Both the position numbers and the translations under genes were made by a program. A DNA stretch of 8,229 nt, taken from assembly GCA_002408185.1 (NCBI GenBank), contig DHQV01000030.1, positions 25,017-33,245 of the forward strand, in the 5' to 3' direction. The stretch is from Deltaproteobacteria bacterium UBA5329. GTDB taxonomy: Bacteria > Desulfobacterota > Syntrophorhabdia > Syntrophorhabdales > Syntrophorhabdaceae. Position 1 is the stretch's first letter. Every line of letters starts with the position of its first letter. Positions 6,409 to 8,229 of this stretch are shown here, piece by piece. The notes under the pieces are model-generated. The model made no database searches, was not told the origin of the DNA, and saw only the letters and a list, made by a program, of their open reading frames with translations.

Positions 6409-7752
6409 ATGATTGAAAAGGTCATAATCATGGGCGCCGCGGGACGTGATTTCCATAACTTCAATGTCTATTTCAAGGACAATCCACGGTACCATGTTGT
6501 TGCCTTCACCATGGCGCAAATCCCCACAGTCGAGGGACGGGTTTATCCGCCGGAGCTTTCGGGGATCCTCTATCCCGAAGGTATCCCCGTCTACCCCGAG
6601 AAGGAACTGGTCGCCCTTATCCGGCAACATTCCGTTGACCTTGTAGCCTTTTCTTACAGCGATGTATCCCACGTGGAGGTAATGCATAAAGCCTCCGCCG
6701 CCATGGCGGAAGGGGCGGATTTTATTCTGATCGGGGCAACCTACACAATGCTCAGATCGAGAAGGCCCGTGATCGCGGTGTGCGCCGTGAGGACCGGTTC
6801 GGGAAAGTCACAGACGACCCGCAAGGTGTGCGAGATACTCTTTCATCGCGGGATAAAGGCGGTGGTTGTCCGGCATCCTATGCCCTATGGTGACCTGAGG
6901 GAACAAATAGTGCAAAGGTTCTCATGCCATTCAGACTTTGAGCGGTGCAGGTGCACTATAGAGGAACTTGAAGAATATGAACCTCTCGTGGACATGGGAA
7001 TTACTGTCTATGCGGGGATAGATTACGCACAAATTCTCGAAGCGGCAGAGAAGGAAGGCGATATCATCGTGTGGGATGGCGGCAACAATGACACTCCATT
7101 TTACCGGCCCGATGTACACATCGTCCTTTTCGACCCGCTCCGGCCAGGCCACGAGCTTCTCTACTATCCCGGCGAAACAAACATGAACATGGCGGACATA
7201 GCGATCATTAACAAGGTCGATACGGCGTCCGCCGGGGACATCGAACGGGTTCGAAAGAACATTGAACGGCATGCTCCCGGGGCGGAAATTCTTGAGGCAG
7301 AGTCCCCGGTGCTTGTCGGCGACCCGGACCGTATCCGGGGAAAACGGGTGCTGGTTGTAGAAGATGGGCCAACTCTCACTCACGGAGAGATGGCCCATGG
7401 GGCCGGCTACATCGCTGCCTCCCAGTTCGGGCCGGCAAAGATCGTGGATCCGCGGGAATATGCCCTGGGAACGATAGAGCAGGTCTACAAGACGTACCCC
7501 CACATCGGCCCTGTCCTTCCGGCAATGGGTTACAGCACCGAGCAGATCAACGAGCTTGCGCAAACGATAAACCGCGCGGAATGTGACCTCGTTGTTTTTG
7601 CGACCCCTATTCACCTGACAAGGATACTTGCTATCAATAAACCCGCTCTTCGCGTGCGGTATGAGTATCATGACCACGGACTGCCAACCCTCGAGGAAAG
7701 TCTGCTGCAGAGGCTAAAAAGGCTCGATGATCTGCAGAGAATGCGACTGTGA
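6409..7752 (+). CDS. Cyclic 2,3-diphosphoglycerate synthase-like P-loop protein (COG2403 predicted GTPase)
   Basis: A 447-residue protein, close to the ~460 residues of archaeal cyclic 2,3-diphosphoglycerate synthase. An N-terminal Rossmann-like part opens with VIIMGAAGRDFHNFNVYF (5-22). The P-loop part follows: CAVRTGSGKSQT (125-136), a Walker A variant with Val in place of the first Gly; CTIEELEEYEP; a DxxG-like WDGGNNDTPF (222-231); and NKVD (268-271), the guanine-specificity motif of GTPases. The archaeal enzyme closes 2,3-diphosphoglycerate into a ring using ATP. In bacteria this family is widely annotated by homology and its role is unproven; the NKVD motif is why COG2403 is called a predicted GTPase. 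It sits 15 bases before carbamate kinase, a pairing I recall from other anaerobes, which suggests a link to carbamoyl phosphate metabolism (inference). Family call secure, reaction not. Confidence 0.82.
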   Translation: MIEKVIIMGAAGRDFHNFNVYFKDNPRYHVVAFTMAQIPTVEGRVYPPELSGILYPEGIPVYPEKELVALIRQHSVDLVAFSYSDVSHVEVMHKASAAMAEGADFILIGATYTMLRSRRPVIAVCAVRTGSGKSQTTRKVCEILFHRGIKAVVVRHPMPYGDLREQIVQRFSCHSDFERCRCTIEELEEYEPLVDMGITVYAGIDYAQILEAAEKEGDIIVWDGGNNDTPFYRPDVHIVLFDPLRPGHELLYYPGETNMNMADIAIINKVDTASAGDIERVRKNIERHAPGAEILEAESPVLVGDPDRIRGKRVLVVEDGPTLTHGEMAHGAGYIAASQFGPAKIVDPREYALGTIEQVYKTYPHIGPVLPAMGYSTEQINELAQTINRAECDLVVFATPIHLTRILAINKPALRVRYEYHDHGLPTLEESLLQRLKRLDDLQRMRL

Positions 7753-7767
7753 CCGGTAAGCGCGAAT

Positions 7768-8229
7768 ATGATGAGGCACACCACGAAACAAATTCTCCTT
7801 GTTGCATTGGGCGGGAATGCGCTCATCAAACCGGGCGAGACAGGCACCGTCGAAGAACAGTTCCGCAATTTAAGGGTGCCCATCCGGCAAATCGCCCGCC
7901 TTTCCCGGGATTACCGGATCATTATAACTCACGGGAACGGGCCTCAAGTAGGCAATCTTCTTCTCCAGCAGGAATGCTGCGATGCTGTCCCATCCATGCC
8001 GCTCGAGATCCTCGTTGCCCAGACCCAGGGTGAGATCGGCTACATGATCGAATCGACCCTTGACAGCGAGCTGATGAAACTGGGGGCCACAACGGAAAAA
8101 CGCCTGGTTAGCCTTATCAGTTACGTTGTGGTCGATGAAAACGACCCTGCCTTTCAAAACCCGTCGAAGCCCATCGGCCCATTTTACTCAGAAGAAAGGG
8201 CCTACCAGCTTCCTTACCCGACCAGAAGA
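7768..8229 (+). CDS. arcC: Carbamate kinase, N-terminal half (3' end outside window)
   Basis: The frame runs from ATG 7768 to the right edge without a stop, giving 154 residues, about half of the usual ~310. Signatures are LLVALGGNALIKPG (10-23), IITHGNGPQVGNLLLQQE (52-69), AQTQGEIGYMIES (84-96) and VVDENDPAFQNPSKPIGPFY (121-140), the last being highly characteristic of carbamate kinase rather than other amino acid kinases. The enzyme transfers phosphate from carbamoyl phosphate to ADP, making ATP and carbamate, usually at the end of arginine, citrulline, purine or allantoin fermentation. GGTAAG (7755-7760) lies seven bases before this ATG; a second ATG at 7771 is possible. It probably shares a transcript with the preceding gene. 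No carbamoyltransferase is seen in the window; it may lie downstream. Confidence 0.93.
   Translation, partial: MMRHTTKQILLVALGGNALIKPGETGTVEEQFRNLRVPIRQIARLSRDYRIIITHGNGPQVGNLLLQQECCDAVPSMPLEILVAQTQGEIGYMIESTLDSELMKLGATTEKRLVSLISYVVVDENDPAFQNPSKPIGPFYSEERAYQLPYPTRR

Noticed and set aside
5946..6464. A 172-codon minus-strand frame spanning the intergenic region
   Set aside because: It overlaps the ferredoxin motifs of the flavoprotein and the start of the next gene, and its composition looks random.
6931..7677. A 248-codon minus-strand open frame opposite the cDPGS-like gene
   Set aside because: No recognisable domain or good ribosome binding site; the plus strand holds the conserved WDGGNND and NKVD motifs.
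7749..8033. A 94-codon plus-strand frame beginning at GTG 7749
   Set aside because: It is out of frame with carbamate kinase, which starts at 7768 and has unmistakable family motifs through the same region.

Overview
The window looks like part of the chromosome of a strictly anaerobic bacterium of moderately high GC. All genes are on the plus strand. An oxygen-sensitive 2-oxoacid oxidoreductase cluster, an iron-sulfur flavoprotein and a cyclic-2,3-diphosphoglycerate-synthase-like/carbamate kinase pair would fit a fermentative or syntrophic Desulfobacterota-like organism. That placement is an inference from gene content and general protein style; no 16S or other marker is present.

Layout: (1) 3-578, the C-terminal part of an HD-domain phosphohydrolase cut by the left edge. 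(2) 645-1796, a PatB/MalY-type PLP enzyme (cystathionine beta-lyase or aminotransferase). (3) 1889-6071, a tight four-gene operon preceded by a good sigma70-like promoter (1842-1870). It holds the alpha (1889-3022), beta (3026-3847) and gamma (3852-4430) subunits of a 2-oxoacid:acceptor oxidoreductase, then a 543-residue GltD/NfnB-like FAD and NAD(P)H oxidoreductase with a two-cluster ferredoxin domain fused at its C-terminus (4440-6071). (4) 6072-6408, a 337-base intergenic stretch with a possible 30-codon ORF and a weak promoter. (5) 6409-7752, a COG2403/cyclic 2,3-diphosphoglycerate synthase-like P-loop protein. (6) 7768 to the right edge, the first half of carbamate kinase, whose reading frame stays open to the window end.

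How the genes may work together: the alpha/beta/gamma proteins would oxidise a 2-oxoacid with CoA to acyl-CoA and CO2, using thiamine diphosphate and a [4Fe-4S] cluster. No separate delta ferredoxin subunit is present. The ferredoxin-like domain at the end of the flavoprotein is the obvious candidate to take its place and pass electrons to FAD and then NAD(P)+. The whole would then act as a 2-oxoacid:NAD(P)+ oxidoreductase, in the manner of the FAD-containing phenylglyoxylate:NAD+ oxidoreductase of denitrifying aromatic degraders. The upstream PLP enzyme could supply the 2-oxoacid from an amino acid. The last two genes form a separate unit; carbamate kinase makes ATP from carbamoyl phosphate, while the role of its partner is not established in bacteria.

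The genes belong to known families. The most noteworthy items are the fused electron-transfer subunit and the cDPGS-like/carbamate kinase pairing. I saw no tRNA, rRNA, CRISPR array, insertion sequence or convincing rho-independent terminator.
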